In this document: one piece after another, positions 10,581-21,375 of the stretch
Layout: each line of letters begins with the position of its first letter
Position numbering within the stretch: the first letter of the stretch is position 1
Assembly (NCBI RefSeq): GCF_047675955.1
Contig: NC_132904.1
Coordinates: 83,271,447-83,335,446, forward strand
Origin: Chlorocebus sabaeus
Lineage: Eukaryota; Chordata; Mammalia; Primates; Cercopithecidae
Length of the DNA: 64,000 nucleotides
Direction of reading: 5' to 3'
Made by a program: the position numbers and the translations under genes
The notes under the pieces: generated by a model
What the model saw: only the letters and a program-made list of their open reading frames with translations
Database searches by the model: none
Told to the model about the DNA's origin: nothing

Positions 10581-10744
10581 AGAGAACAAAGAAGCTTCAT
10601 GGAGATGACTGTGGCCTCGGCTCACTGCCAGGAAAATGACTCATTTCTGTATGCCAGGGTTATAGTTCACTGTTACCCTGACAAATGAATGTGGAAGACC
10701 CATGATTTCCTCCACCCTCCTTCACTCACATAGTAAAAGTTAGC

Positions 10745-10840
10745 TACTGCCTGCAACATACCAGGCACTGTACCACACGAAACTGTAGGCTCCTCCTCCA
10801 GGAACTGACAAAGTCATTCGCAACCTGTTGGAATTTTAAC
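10745..10840 (-). mobile_element. L2 LINE 3' fragment, reverse
   Basis: 'ataccaggcactgtaccaca' resembles the reverse L2 end. The fragment is short and diverged. Confidence 0.45.
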
Positions 10841-10914
10841 ACCTGTCATAAAAGGATCTCATGATGCTTTGGATACTTTCTCAAAAGCTGTCACGTGCTG
10901 CAAGAGTAGTAAGG

Positions 10915-11078
10915 ACAGCAACAGCTATCATTTCGTACTTGGGTTTCATGTTTAATATTTTGTAAAACAATACTTTCACATGTATCATAAGAGCCCCACA
11001 AAGGCTCCAGAACCTCAACATACAACCAGTAAGTTGCAGAACTGGATCACAAGCCCGGCCTCCATCTCCCTAAGTTCA
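10915..11078 (-). mobile_element. MIR SINE, reverse
   Basis: 'ccagtaagttgcagaactgg' and the layout before it match reverse MIR (consensus CTAGTAAGTGGCAGAGCTGG). The upstream half is poorly preserved. Confidence 0.6.
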
Positions 11079-11169
11079 GTAGGAATTTTCTGATACATTT
11101 TCTCCCAAGTTTGAAAGTAATATATGCTTATTACGCACAGAAAAGTTGGAAAAAAAATAACCACATCTT

Positions 11170-11517
11170 GGCCGGGCGTGGTGGCTCATGCCTGTAATCC
11201 CAGCACTTTGGGAGGCCAAGGCAGGCAGATCACAAGGTCAGGAGATCGAGACCATCCTGGCTAACATGGTGAAACCCTGTCTCTACTAAAAATACAAAAA
11301 CCCTGTCTCTACTAAAAAAAATGGTGGCGGGTGCCTGTAATCCCAGCTACTCGGGAGGCTGAGGCAGGAGAATGGTGGGAACCTGGGAGGTGGAGCTTGC
11401 AGTGAGCTGAGATCGCGCCACTGCACTCCAGCCTGGGCAACAGAGCAAGACTCTGTGTAAAAAAAAAAAAAAAACACACACACACACACACACACACAAA
11501 ACAAAACAAAACAAAAA
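11170..11517 (+). mobile_element. AluY with internal duplication and CA-rich tail
   Basis: It starts 'ggccgggcgtggtggctcat' and ends in an A-run that continues as (CA)n and AAAAC units. CACATCTT occurs at 11162-11169 and 11518-11525, giving a target duplication of at least 8 bp. In the left arm, 'ccctgtctctacta' occurs twice (from about 11276 and 11301), with the second copy replacing the usual 'aattagccgggcg' segment. Confidence 0.93.
11474..11517. repeat. (CA)n and (AAAAC)n in Alu tail
   Basis: Simple repeats grown from the A-tail of the AluY: about twelve CA units followed by AAAAC repeats. Confidence 0.9.
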
Positions 11518-11884
11518 CACATCTTATTTTCATCACCCAGAGATAGCCACTGTATCATTTTGTTTTGTTCTATTTTCTTCCAATCTTTTTTCTATGCTTC
11601 AAAAGATTTTATTTAAACAAACTTGAGATCATACTAAGTATAAAATGTTATACTCTTTTTTCCCCACTAAAAATGTTATGATTAGCATTTTCCCACATAC
11701 TAAAACTTCAGCCTAAAATGTTATTAAAAAACGGAAAAACACAGCATGCTCTGTCTAATAATTCCTGTTTTATGTAATTGTTTCCAAACTTCAACAATTA
11801 TGAATTGTGCTGTAATGAGCACAAAACTTTTTGTTTCTGATTTTTCTTTAGATTGAACTGTAAGTGTACTTAAGAGACTGATGA

Positions 11885-12035
11885 CTCATTCATTCATTCA
11901 ACAAATATTTAATAAGCACCCACTAGGTGTTGGACACCATTATAAACTGACGATACAGTAATAAGGAAACAAAGTAAAAAAAGACAGACAAGATATCCCT
12001 GCCTTCATGAATCTTACATTCTAGAGAGATATCAA
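11885..12035 (-). mobile_element. L2 LINE 3' end, reverse
   Basis: 'actcattcattcattcaaca' followed by 'gaatcttacattctagagag' is the reverse L2 terminus. It sits between two L1M-like pieces. Confidence 0.8.
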
Positions 12036-12311
12036 CAATTTTAAGTATCTTTAGGCATATTGTCAAATCACTTTTAGAAAGGTGGAGCTATTTTATAACT
12101 CTACTATCAGTACATAAGTAGCTGTCTTACTACATTTTCACCAATACTGAGTATTATGATTTAAATATTTTTACAAATGTATAACATTTAATAAAAATAT
12201 TGCATTCCTTAGAGATTTTTCTCCTTTGCTCTCTACCCCCATATATTCACCTCTTCATAAAATACAAGTACACTGAAGAGACATTTAAGTTCTTATCCAA
12301 AGTTGGTTTCC

Positions 12312-12600
12312 TGGCTGGACATAATGACTCACACCTGTAATCCCAGCACTTTGGGAGGCCAAGGTGCGTGGAGTACTTGAACCCAGGAGTTTGAGACCAG
12401 CCTGGGCAACATAAAAAGACCCCGTCTCTACAAAATAATAATAAAAAATCAGCCAGGTGTGGTGATGCATGCTTGTAGTCCCAGCTACTTGGAAGGCTGA
12501 GATGGGAGGATCACTTGAGCCCGAGAGGTCAACGCTGTAGTGAGCTGTGATTGCACCACTGACAGAGCAAGACCCTTTCTCAAAGAACAATACAAAAAAC
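12312..12600 (+). mobile_element. AluJ-like, forward
   Basis: Starts 'ctggctggacataatgactc' and includes 'cccaggagtttgagaccagc' and 'gggaggatcacttgagcccg', the J-type pattern. About 16 bases of the usual CACTCCAGCCTGGG segment are missing near 12559, and the A-tail is interrupted. An ancient Alu. Confidence 0.9.
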
Positions 12601-12639
12601 ACAAACAACAAAAAAACCAAAGTGTGCTCTCCAAATGTC

Positions 12640-13184
12640 AAATTTCAAAGGATTTTTCCTGCCTGCAGTGAGAAAATAATCCCAGCCCCAAAGCAGGGAT
12701 GGCAAGAGTGGAAATGCCTCTGATACTTTGTAAGGTAGCCCTTGAAGGTAGCAAAAAATAATGATAACAAATCCGTGCCTTGTTAGGGCCTGATATGTCT
12801 GGGGACTGAGTCAGCAATGAGTTTCTCCAATCAAATGCCAGACTTCTGTGGGGGATGAGCTAGGACAAGCCAGGTGGGGACTCTGCAGGGGTGGTAAGGT
12901 CAGGATCAAATGAGGCTCTTTCATGAAGGCTCGTGGTCAACTATAGAGCATTAACAATAAAGGGAGCTTTGCTCTTTTTTAATGGAGGCCTTTGGAGGAT
13001 GTTGAGGACTTTGACAGGGGCTTATAATAAGAAAAAGGGGATAAGCATATGTATGGAAATATAAAAATAAGTAAATAAAATATTAATACATAAAATAGGT
13101 AAAAATATGTATTTAACATTTTTGGGGTGTTATCACATGTTAGCAATTTTCCGAATATTCTATTTTACATATCTACATGTACAT
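12640..13184. other. single-copy, AT-rich towards the right
   Basis: No gene or repeat family recognised. 13040-13180 is strongly AT-rich. Confidence 0.4.
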
Positions 13185-13186
13185 AC

Positions 13187-13217
<31 letters not shown>

Positions 13218-13227
13218 CAGAGAGAGC
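13185..13227. repeat. (TA)n(GA)n compound microsatellite
   Basis: Roughly nine TA units run directly into GA units with one interruption. Confidence 0.9.
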
Positions 13228-13415
13228 TTATTATGTGTCAGTCACTGGTCCAAGCACTTTGACTTATGTAACCATAATTGGCTTATAAGGTAAATACTAG
13301 CATTCTCTCCATTTGACAGATGAAGAAACTGAAGCATAGAGTTAAGTACTTAAAAAACCAGGATCTGATCCCAATTAGTCTGCTTTTAGAGTCTGTGCTC
13401 TTAAACAGTACCCTG
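13228..13415 (-). mobile_element. MIR SINE, reverse, near full length
   Basis: 'ttattatgtgtcagtcactg', 'ctccatttgacagatgaaga' and 'agagtctgtgctcttaaaca' lie in order from the MIR 3' end to the tRNA-related head. Confidence 0.88.
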
Positions 13416-13479
13416 TAAGAAGGAAACTGACAATCAGATCGAGTAAGTGCGTGCCGTGGTACGAAAGGTCAGGCAAGAA

Positions 13480-13620
13480 GGATTGATTGAGTGTCTGCTA
13501 TAAATCAGGCACCGTGCTGGCTCAAGGTCACAAAGTTCATGAGGGGAAGTGCTGGGAACTGGGATCTGGCTCAAGATCTGCCTGACTCCAGGCCCTCACG
13601 ACTTCTATTACACTCTGCTT
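13480..13620 (-). mobile_element. MIR SINE, reverse, internally deleted
   Basis: 'gattgagtgtctgctataaa' then 'ctcaaggtcacaaagttcat' and 'ctgcctgactccaggccctc'. The central part is missing. Confidence 0.75.
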
Positions 13621-14518
13621 AAAGGAAAATGCTTCTGCATATGGGTTGATGTGTGAGAGGCAAGGCTGGCACAGGGTGCAGTGCTGTTGGAACAAAATGC
13701 CACAGCGAGAAGAACAGAAGCTCCCAGGTATGCTGTTATGGGAAAAGTAGTTGTGTTAGAGGGCACCTCTAGGTGGGCCCCTCACCATACCTTCTTGGCC
13801 TCAGACACTCTAATATGGTCCAGGTGATTCAGAATTTACCTTTTGGGTTCAGATGCCTCCATGCAATAAACAACAGTCTTTAGAAATTCCAAGAAGTGTT
13901 CTCACAATCCCAGGCTTTGGAATTAGAATTTGTTGAACTTTCAGTTATTAAAAATTCTTTTATATTTTTCCCTTGACAACTCACATTGTACTTCAGACTG
14001 CTTTGATAGTTCCCTTAGCAGTTGACTTCGTATTTCAAAACCTATGAAATTATATATTTGAAGGGATTATTCATGTTTTTCCAATGGAAAGCATACATAC
14101 TCCATAATGCTTTAATAATGATAACCAGATGGATAGAGGGGTCTTTGACAAGGTTTTTCTTTAGCTAATTTGAGAACATACTGAATTTCCGTCTCTTTTG
14201 ACTAGTGAAAAAAATGGGCAGAATGTAAAGCGCCCTGTAAATTTCCTACTTGTACAATTTTAATACTTTCATCATGGTCAGATGAAATCTAATTAAAGCT
14301 AACTGTCCCCTCCCTCTATTTTCAAAGTACAGGTTTCAGGCTTTTTCAGTAAAGCCCAGGAAAATGTTTAACCAGGAGTACTGGATACTCCTAAGTAGTT
14401 CCCACTCAAAATTCTGCCAAAATTACTTCCCAATCAGTGCTTATGCCTTGACCTCCTTCTCCCTTACTCTCAAAGGAGCCCTTGAGACTTTAAGAAGACT
14501 TCTCACCTTCATGTAGAA
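13621..14518. other. single-copy sequence, no gene seen
   Basis: No recognisable element. Composition is ordinary and slightly AT-rich. Confidence 0.45.
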
Positions 14519-14700
14519 GCGTGAGGAGCTAGGGCTGGAAGGGACCTTAAGGATCACCTGGTCTACCTCTTTCACGTTATAGATAAAGAAACTGAAATTT
14601 CAGAAAGGTTCAATGACTTGGCCAAGGTCACATAGGTAAGAAGTGACAAGGATTAGACTTGAACCTTATTCCATGTGTAACTCATATCACTTGGCCTCCC
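14519..14700 (-). mobile_element. MIR-related SINE (MIR3/MON-type), reverse
   Basis: 'agggctggaagggaccttaa', 'gataaagaaactgaaatttc' and 'ggccaaggtcacataggtaa' follow the layout of core-SINEs of the MIR3 kind. The exact subfamily cannot be fixed by eye. Confidence 0.7.
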
Positions 14701-15553
14701 TTCTGCTCTCCTTTTCCGTTATTTCCCTCTTTTTTCTTTAGGTTTTTCATTTTCCCTGTCAGAACTAGGTCATAGATGATGATGGGATGGGCCAAACCAA
14801 AGTGGACCAGATTATGGAGAACATCAAATTCAGCAAAGGAATGCAGATCATAGATGGAAGCCTCTGGTAACAGGCAGCCGGAACAAGTCTGGCTGAGAAA
14901 TCCAGCAAAAGGCAGAGGCCCTGGTTAGACAGATGGCACAGGCAGAGCAGGGAATCTGACATGAGGTCATGGAAGTGCTGTAAGCAGATTAGGTAACAGC
15001 AGGTAGCAGGGCCCCAGACTTGTGAATGACATTTCAACAGCAGGACTCCACTTCATAAGAACTAAGGTGCGTTGCCAAGGCAGGGATATGATCGCAGGGT
15101 CCCCAGGGACCTGGAATCAAAATCTGGAGCTCAGTTCCAAGGAACACGTTCCAAAGTCATGGCAGAACCAGCAATGAGCTTCTGGTCCAGAGTTCCTTAC
15201 ATTATCTCAGAGCAATGTGGTAGAGACATTTAGCAGCTTAACAAATAGTCCATATACTTCCACACATCTCCCACCCTCTCTTGTAGCTGGATTGGGGCCA
15301 TGTGACTATTTTTGGTCAAAGGACTTTGAGAGGAAGTAGAAACCATGACAACCAAACCTCTTTTTGTTGGAAAGGGAAGGAGGAACACTAGAAGTCTTTG
15401 GGAATAAGCCTGTTGTTAGCTCCTTGTCCCTCTCACCCCAACTCTGTGAAGTATGCTCTCTGGAGCATGTGCAGCTTTAGACACAGCATGACCTTTTTAC
15501 CTGTTAATACCTACATGGGAAATGCCTTTGAGCAAGAAAGTATATCTTGCTAC
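14701..15553. other. unassigned, with possible L2 trace
   Basis: The 'gaccagattatggagaacat' stretch (near 14807) looks like the reverse L2 'ccagatcatggagggcct' block. The 'catgtgactatttttggtca' stretch (near 15299) has the feel of an old transposon that I cannot name. No gene features. Confidence 0.3.
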
Positions 15554-16114
15554 TGTTGACAAAAAGAATCAAATTCTTTAAAATATTTGAAGAGATTTAT
15601 TCCGAGCCAAATATGAGTGACCACGGCCCGTGACAGGGCCCTCAGGAGATCCTGACAACATGTGCCCAAAGTGGTTGGGGTGCAGCTTGGTTTTATACAT
15701 TTTAGGGAGACATAAGACATCTCTTATATGTATCTTATATGTATTTGATTGATGTCTCATGTCTAAATCTATAGGGAGATTTAGAATGTCTTTAACTGGC
15801 AATTGGTTGAAAGAGTTATCAATAGAAAGGAATGTCTGGGTTGCGATAAGAAGTTCTAGAGACCAAAATTTCATTATGCAGATGAAGTCTCCAGACTTCA
15901 GAGAAAACAGGCTGTAAATGTTTCTTATCAGGTTTAAGGTCTGTGTTGGTGTTAAAACTGGAGGGGTAAAATGAGGTGTGTCCAGCCCCCATTTCTTGTT
16001 GGGCCGTGAATCAGTCTTTCAGGTTAAATTTTAGAATGCCCTGGTCAAGGAGGGAGTCCATTCAGATGGTTGTGGGGTGAGGTGGAGGGCTTCAAATTTT
16101 ATTTTTGGTTTTCA
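15554..16114 (-). mobile_element. solo retroviral LTR, 561 bp, family unassigned
   Basis: Bounded by TG (15554) and CA (16114). Read on the minus strand it ends with a polyadenylation region: AATAAATCTCTTCAAATATT, preceded by 'catatttggctcgg'. The pattern 'gagtgaccacggcccgtgac' followed by 'gcttggttttatacatttta' is a repetitive LTR type that I recognise but cannot name safely. Flanks CTAC and CTGT may be a decayed 4-bp target duplication. No internal viral genes accompany it. Confidence 0.7.
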
Positions 16115-16539
16115 CTGTACCAATATGATTTTCAATCTACACTACCGGTTCCTCCTCAGGGCATCTGCACATGCTATTCACAATTAGAAGGCTGAATGTT
16201 CTTCTGAGTCATGGGGCCTTTAACTTAAGAACCTGTGACCAGGTATTGGTCCTGAAAAGCATTTTAGGGGTGTCATATAGAAAAAATTACTCTGGTTTTA
16301 GAAGACTCTTGTTGGGGGCTCAGCTTTGCCACCAAAAATTGCTTAATTTAGCATAAGGCCAGTCTCTCTGGAGATTAGCTATCTCATATATTCAGAGTCC
16401 CTTCTAGCCATGACAACCTATGATCTGGCATTTTCTGTATGAACAAGTATTTTTTGTTGAATTACATTGAAGTCAATGATCCTTAAAATAGTCATTAATC
16501 ATTGAAGTTTTTTATTTTAGGCTCTGTTTAACTTTATTA
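16115..16539. other. single-copy sequence, no gene seen
   Basis: No repeat or gene recognised. Confidence 0.4.
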
Positions 16540-16705
16540 TTTAAAATCTTTGTAACAACCCTTTAAAATAGATTTATTAAAAATCACACCCATTTTACAA
16601 ATGGAATGGACAAGTAACTTCCGTGAGTCACACAGTCAGAGGGGGAAGGGCTAGAGCTCAAACCCAGACAACCCGATTCCAAACACCAGTTTTGTTTTGT
16701 TTTTT
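16540..16705 (-). mobile_element. MIR SINE, reverse
   Basis: 'tgtaacaaccctttaaaata', 'cccattttacaaatggaatg' and 'gagctcaaacccagacaacc' are reverse MIR blocks. Confidence 0.82.
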
Positions 16706-17860
16706 CACTTCAAATCCCTGCCTCCAGGACACTCTTTCAATTATTTTCTATTCTCTAAGTTTGCCTACCCCCAACCTCACCCCAAGTCCCATGGGTCTCC
16801 CACAAGTGCCCAGAAAAATCTGACTATTTCTCCATTCCAGCCATTTTCTAAGAGCTTCTGGAGCCTGTGTGCATCCCTTCTAGTGAAGGATCTGGGAGTT
16901 CACCCTGTGTTGCAGAGAGAAGACTCCACCCCTCCTCCCTCCCGGAAGCTACCACAGCTTACAACAACATCATGTGACCCTTACATAGCAATGGTCAATT
17001 TATCCATTGATCTCTACTATATAATGGGATTGTGACAGCAATGCCATAAGTTGGGTGAGGATTAACTATAAATGAGGATACTGACGCTCGGAGAGGTCAC
17101 CTGTGATGGTTACGTACCTGGCTCCAAGTACACTATTTCCCTCCTGGGCCTTTGCCATGCTGTGTTGAGCTGCAGCTGGGGAAATATCTCAGGGACATGC
17201 CTCATCAGGGTTGTCTGTTGTGGACAGCAAAGGGATAGGTGCATTTCTGGCCACTTATAGCCACACACACAAGTGCCACTCAGAACACTGGCCCTGACCC
17301 TAAAGAATCAATTAGTGGTCTGCCTCCAGTTAAGCTATTTTCAGGGCCCTTTTGGTGCTCTCACATTCCACCAGGTGTCCCCCTTGGCCCCATGAGCTTG
17401 ACAGTCTTCCAAAATATTTCTAACAACCCCAGTGAGTGATGTTCACCAGATGCTGCTCAGGCCTCATGTTCTTACATGGGTATAATGGGAAAATCATTAC
17501 ATACTGGGAAGCGACCAATAGTCCATGGTGCTTATGACTCTCCCCATACAGAAAAGTGTGGAGGAATTTCAGTGGAGGAATGTGGTGTCTTTGGTCGGTT
17601 GATTGGTTTTGATTTAGATGTTATTTGTCTTGAAAAGCTGGCTGTGGGTTAACTAATGCTTACCCTTCCTGTTTTAATCATTCCTACCTCTTTTTCTAAT
17701 CCATGTGTCACCAGGAGAAAGAAATGTAAATATGTGAGGTTGCTGTTTTCAGCAAATTCATTCAGGATTCAATGCCAAACCAGGCTTTGCCTGAAAACCA
17801 ACAACAAGCACCAAAAAGAGGAGATAGGGTTACATTTCTTGTAAACCAACAGCCTGATTT
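16706..17860. other. single-copy sequence, no gene seen
   Basis: Mixed composition. The overlapping plus-strand frames at 16623-16823 and 16697-17035 are in different phases and contain no domain. A MIR-like trace ('gaggatactgacgctcggag', near 17076) is too short to call. Confidence 0.4.
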
Positions 17861-18162
17861 TCATTGACACATCGTGGGTTTTGTTACTGTTGTTGATACT
17901 GTTGTTGATCTGGATAGAGGTACAGGCTTATTTTCATAGCTGAGTTTATGACTAAGTGCAGCACTGCTTCCTGAAACAACTTGCTGAATAAATTCCATCA
18001 ACTTAACATATTCACAGCCATTAAGAAATCTAGCAATCTGTTCTCCCCTCTGAATGATCTTTCTAAATTGCAAATGTGATGGTGCTACTTCTTATTTGGG
18101 ATATCCTGGACGTAACTGGGATACTTCAGACACACTGGCAGGGCTGAACTTTAACTCCTCTC
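17861..18162 (-). pseudogene. protein-like open stretch, one internal stop
   Basis: The minus strand reads about 77 sense codons from 18091 down to 17864. The string includes RKIIQRGEQIARFLNGC and VKLMEFIQQVVSGSS. A single TAA (18092-18094) separates these from 22 more in-phase codons (18095-18160) that include FSPASVSEVSQLRPGYP. Composition is that of an ordinary soluble protein, unlike the leucine-, serine- or lysine-skewed frames elsewhere. I do not recognise the family and see no splice sites or poly(A). It may be a pseudogene scrap or chance. Confidence 0.22.
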
Positions 18163-18299
18163 ATCCTTCAGTGTTCTCAGGCATACAAAATTTTCCCTAA
18201 CCCCTTTCTCTTTCCCTTTTCCCACCATACACATTGTTGGGCATTCCTTCCTCTCTGATTCATAGCTCCATCCACGTACAATGAGTTGAGAGACATAGG

Positions 18300-18595
18300 T
18301 TTTTTTTTTTTTTTTTTTTAATTTCAGTGGAAAATCTCCAAATAGAGCCAAGTGACTATCATCAGAAAAAAGGCAAACTAGGAGAGTAAGGCCTTCCTGT
18401 AAAGTCTTGCAGAATCTTAGAGTGGGAGGGGACTTAAGAGGGTAGGTACTTCCCACTCCCTTCTGCAATCTCTTTGATAGATTTTTTTTTCCAGCTTCCA
18501 ATAGAGCACATCTAGAGAGAGGGAAGTCAGTGTTTTTTTTTTTTTTAAGAAATATATATATACACACATATATATATTTTTTTTACATTGAGCAA
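18300..18595. repeat. poly(T) runs and AT-rich simple sequence
   Basis: T-runs at 18300-18319, 18481-18490 and 18533-18546, then a TATATATACACACATATATA stretch near 18551. They are not joined to a recognisable retroposon body. Minus-strand frames across them are lysine-rich artefacts. Confidence 0.75.
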
Positions 18596-18619
18596 AAGTT
18601 GATCTCACAGTGAACTCTA

Positions 18620-18790
18620 CTTATACGTCCTTGGTCGGCCTCTGGAGCCATGCAGAATATGTTACTCCCCATTCTACATGCTGGCCCTTCAGATATTAGA
18701 GGACGGCGCCCATCTGCCTTTTGACCTTCAGAAAGAGAATGGGGCCCTGGAATCATTCTTTCTGGCCCGTTGGGACACGGATCACGCAAT
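18620..18790 (+). mobile_element. possible ancient CR1/L3-type trace
   Basis: 'ctacatgctggcccttcaga' followed by 'tattagaggacggcgcccat' resembles a very old CR1-like LINE block that I remember as 'gatggcccttcagatatttgaagac'. The match is weak and the orientation is a guess. Confidence 0.25.
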
Positions 18791-19782
18791 GACTGTCTCT
18801 GGGCGCCAAAAGTACCTATCAGGCATTTCCCACATGCTTGGCACCAGGCTGTTGTTTGGGGAGAAAGTAAATACATTTTATTTCAGGATTGATTAACTTA
18901 AACATAAGCAGTATACTCCTTAACATAAAGTTACAATGCAAAAGAAACCAAAAAACAAAGCTAAAAAAATCCAGAAGGTAATTCTTAGAGAGACAGGGAA
19001 GGTTCCAAATATTTTTAAATGGATCTAGCAGATTAAAGTTCAGCTGTAGCTCATTATTTGTGAAATGTTATTCCTGTTTCTTGCAGCAGCCAAGAAATAC
19101 GGCCGTATAGCTCTTGAGTCCACGCACGCTTGCTTAATTTAGAAAAAATTCCTAGGAGGGGCCACTGTGGGGAGCTGGAGACCACTCTGTAATGAAGCCC
19201 AGTTCTACTAAAACGAAGTATGCATGAAATGGAAGCAATGTGGGCAATGTTGAATCGATTTGGGGAAATGATCCCAGAATTTTTCTCTGAGGATGCACTC
19301 ACAGTAGTGGATAGTGATGTTTTCAGGTGTGATTTAAATGCCATTTTGCTCAGTCAGAGCAATGGACTCAAATTCCCTCTCAACTCCCTCTAGAGGCTAA
19401 AATGTGCAGCTGCTGGCAAAACCTGTGGGCTTGGAAGCCTGCCCACGTCCAGAGGGCAGTCAAGATGAATACAAGCAGTTATCGGTTCTTTCTGTCAATT
19501 AGAGCAAAATCTGTTGGCTGAAAAAATTAAAAATAAAGTAAAACTTTACTATTCTCTAAATACAGTAAGGCTGAGATAAAATACATTGTGAATATACATT
19601 CATATAGAAGAAGTAGTAACTGGTATATCAGATAATTAATTGGTATATCACATAATTCACTGGTAAGTCTCGGTGCAATGAAGAAAGCAAAAAATTCCAT
19701 AATGACTTCCCAGATATGCTTACTTCTAAAAAGGCACGTATTCTTTTTGATAATGGATAGCAATTGACATGATCATGATTAT
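18791..19782. other. single-copy sequence, no gene seen
   Basis: No repeat or gene recognised. A 96-codon minus-strand frame (19054-19344) has no visible domain. Confidence 0.4.
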
Positions 19783-20012
19783 AGCCACCAATTATTGAGC
19801 TCTTATGTGTCAAGCACTGTGTAAACACTTTATTGGCATTTTTCTCATGTAATCTTCAAAAATCCCTTTTAGATAGATTCTATAGTTAGCACCATTTTAC
19901 AGACCAGGAAGCAAGAACTTACAGAAGTTAATTCCTTCATACAAGGTCACACAGCTGACATGCAGTGATGCCTGGATTTGAACTCAGGTTTACTCTCTTA
20001 AACACAATAAAA
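19783..20012 (-). mobile_element. MIR SINE, reverse, full length
   Basis: 'ccaattattgagctcttatg', 'gcaccattttacagaccagg', 'aaggtcacacagctgacatg' and 'tggatttgaactcaggttta' lie in complete reverse MIR order. Confidence 0.9.
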
Positions 20013-20294
20013 TAGTGTTTTCTCATCAGAGGTACAGGACTCAGCAGGATTAATGAGTAGTCCCAGGTACCCAACTAGTAAGTGGTACCATTAACATGTG
20101 GTTGATTGAGAGTGTATATACAGTGCCTGGTCCGTCATGAATATTCAGTGAAAATCAAGTCCCTTACCCTCTGAAATGACCACAATTCTGACTACATGTG
20201 TCCTGAGTGTGTCTTCCAGAGCAGAAAAATTCCTGGGAGATAGCCTGTGCCATTTAATCTTAGCATTCTGTCACCTAGACCTGTACACTGCCTA

Positions 20295-20390
20295 TACTGG
20301 TTGCCAAATGAATATTTGCTAAATGAATCAGTGAATGATTGAATTAGGCCTCTCTTCAAGGAGCTTACAATCTGCTAGGAATGATAAGTG
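20295..20390 (-). mobile_element. L2 LINE 3' fragment, reverse
   Basis: 'gcctctcttcaaggagctta' followed by 'caatctgctagg' is the reverse L2 block just inside its 3' end. Short and diverged. Confidence 0.5.
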
Positions 20391-20427
20391 TGCACATACG
20401 TGTGCATGCACACACACACACCCCCCT
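20388..20427. repeat. short CA-rich repeat
   Basis: Alternating purine-pyrimidine sequence around 'gtgtgcatgcacacacacac', ending in a C-run. Confidence 0.75.
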
Positions 20428-20499
20428 AACCAAATCCTAGTATAATACTAGTCAGAAGTGAGTTAAAACGTACTGAAGAACATATATCAACAATTCTGT

Positions 20500-21180
20500 A
20501 CTCTTAAGCCAGAAAACTTGCCCATGTATACAAAGACATGTACAAGAATATTGATTACAAAATTGTAATAGCAAAAATTGGGAACAACTTAAATGTTCTT
20601 CAACACAGTCATGGAGAAGTACGTTTCAGTTTACTGATATGATGGATGCTAAATAAATGGTCTAAAACCAAATGTATAAAATGGATAACTCTAGAAGCAC
20701 AATAAGCAAAATTATATATAAATATAATGATAATAATAGCTAACACTTATTCAACACATTATGCACCAAGCATTTCTTTATGTGTGCTGCATTTGTTAAC
20801 CCATTTAGTCCTCACAACCCTTCAAGGGTATAAACTATCATCAGACCCATCCTAGAAGTGAGGAAGTTGAGGAAGGCTACATACATTTGGTGTAATGTCT
20901 AAAATGTTTAAACATATGCAAAAAGGCTATAGTTTAAGAATTCCTCCATGTGTAGTAGAAGTGTAAAAACATGGAAGAGGATCATTAAACACCAAATTTA
21001 TGACAGTGATTACATTAGGGGTGCTGAAAGGAAGAGGAATATGACCAGAGAGGTGAATAGAGGGGGCAGCAGATGTATTTATAATGTTTCATTTTAAAAA
21101 TTAGATGACTGGTATATGAGTATTTTTCATATTATCTTTTATTTTTTCCTGTGTCTGAAATACTTTATAATGAAGTGATT
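20500..21180 (+). mobile_element. L1M (L1ME-like) 3' end, split by MIR
   Basis: 'tgtacaagaatattgattac' and 'aattgggaacaacttaaatg' (20500-20725) are L1M 3' sequence. After the MIR, 20886-21180 continues with 'ggaagaggatcattaaacac' and 'acagtgattacattaggggt', ending in a T-rich 3' UTR. Old and well decayed. Confidence 0.65.
20726..20885 (-). mobile_element. MIR SINE, reverse
   Basis: 'aataatagctaacacttatt', 'aacccatttagtcctcacaa' and 'gaagtgaggaagttgaggaa' are reverse MIR, lying between L1M halves. Confidence 0.8.
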
Positions 21181-21234
21181 TGCAGCCAGAAACTAAATAC
21201 CTCGAGACCTCAAAGGAAAGCACCATTACTCCTG

Positions 21235-21375
21235 ATATTTCATGGAGAAAGGGGTATTTAAGTTGAGCCTAGATATTATGGGCAGGACAGTGCTAAAAAT
21301 TTAGCAAACGTGGAAATCAGTGCATATGCCATGGGAGTGATGCCATGCACAAAGATAGAAAGTGCAGCAGAAGGA
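21235..21375 (-). mobile_element. L2 LINE fragment, reverse, degraded
   Basis: 'ggtatttaagttgagcctag' resembles the reverse L2 'gtgacatttgagctgggtctt' block, followed at the right spacing by 'gccatgcacaaagatagaaa' (consensus 'gtgcaaaggc'). Confidence 0.45.

Larger units (their letters stand above)
11095..12230 (-). mobile_element. L1M (L1ME-like) remains, reverse, interrupted
   Basis: Segments 11095-11161, 11526-11880 and about 12040-12230 are collinear with the reverse 3' region of old L1M elements. Examples are 'aaagtaatatatgcttatta', 'tcatcacccagagatagcca', 'gattagcattttcccacata' and 'ggcatattgtcaaatcactt'. An AluY lies in the first gap and L2-like sequence in the second. Confidence 0.6.

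Noticed and set aside
18151..18567. 138-codon minus-strand open frame
   Set aside because: It runs through two T-rich tracts that give long lysine strings on the minus strand. Length is due to low complexity, and no domain is visible.
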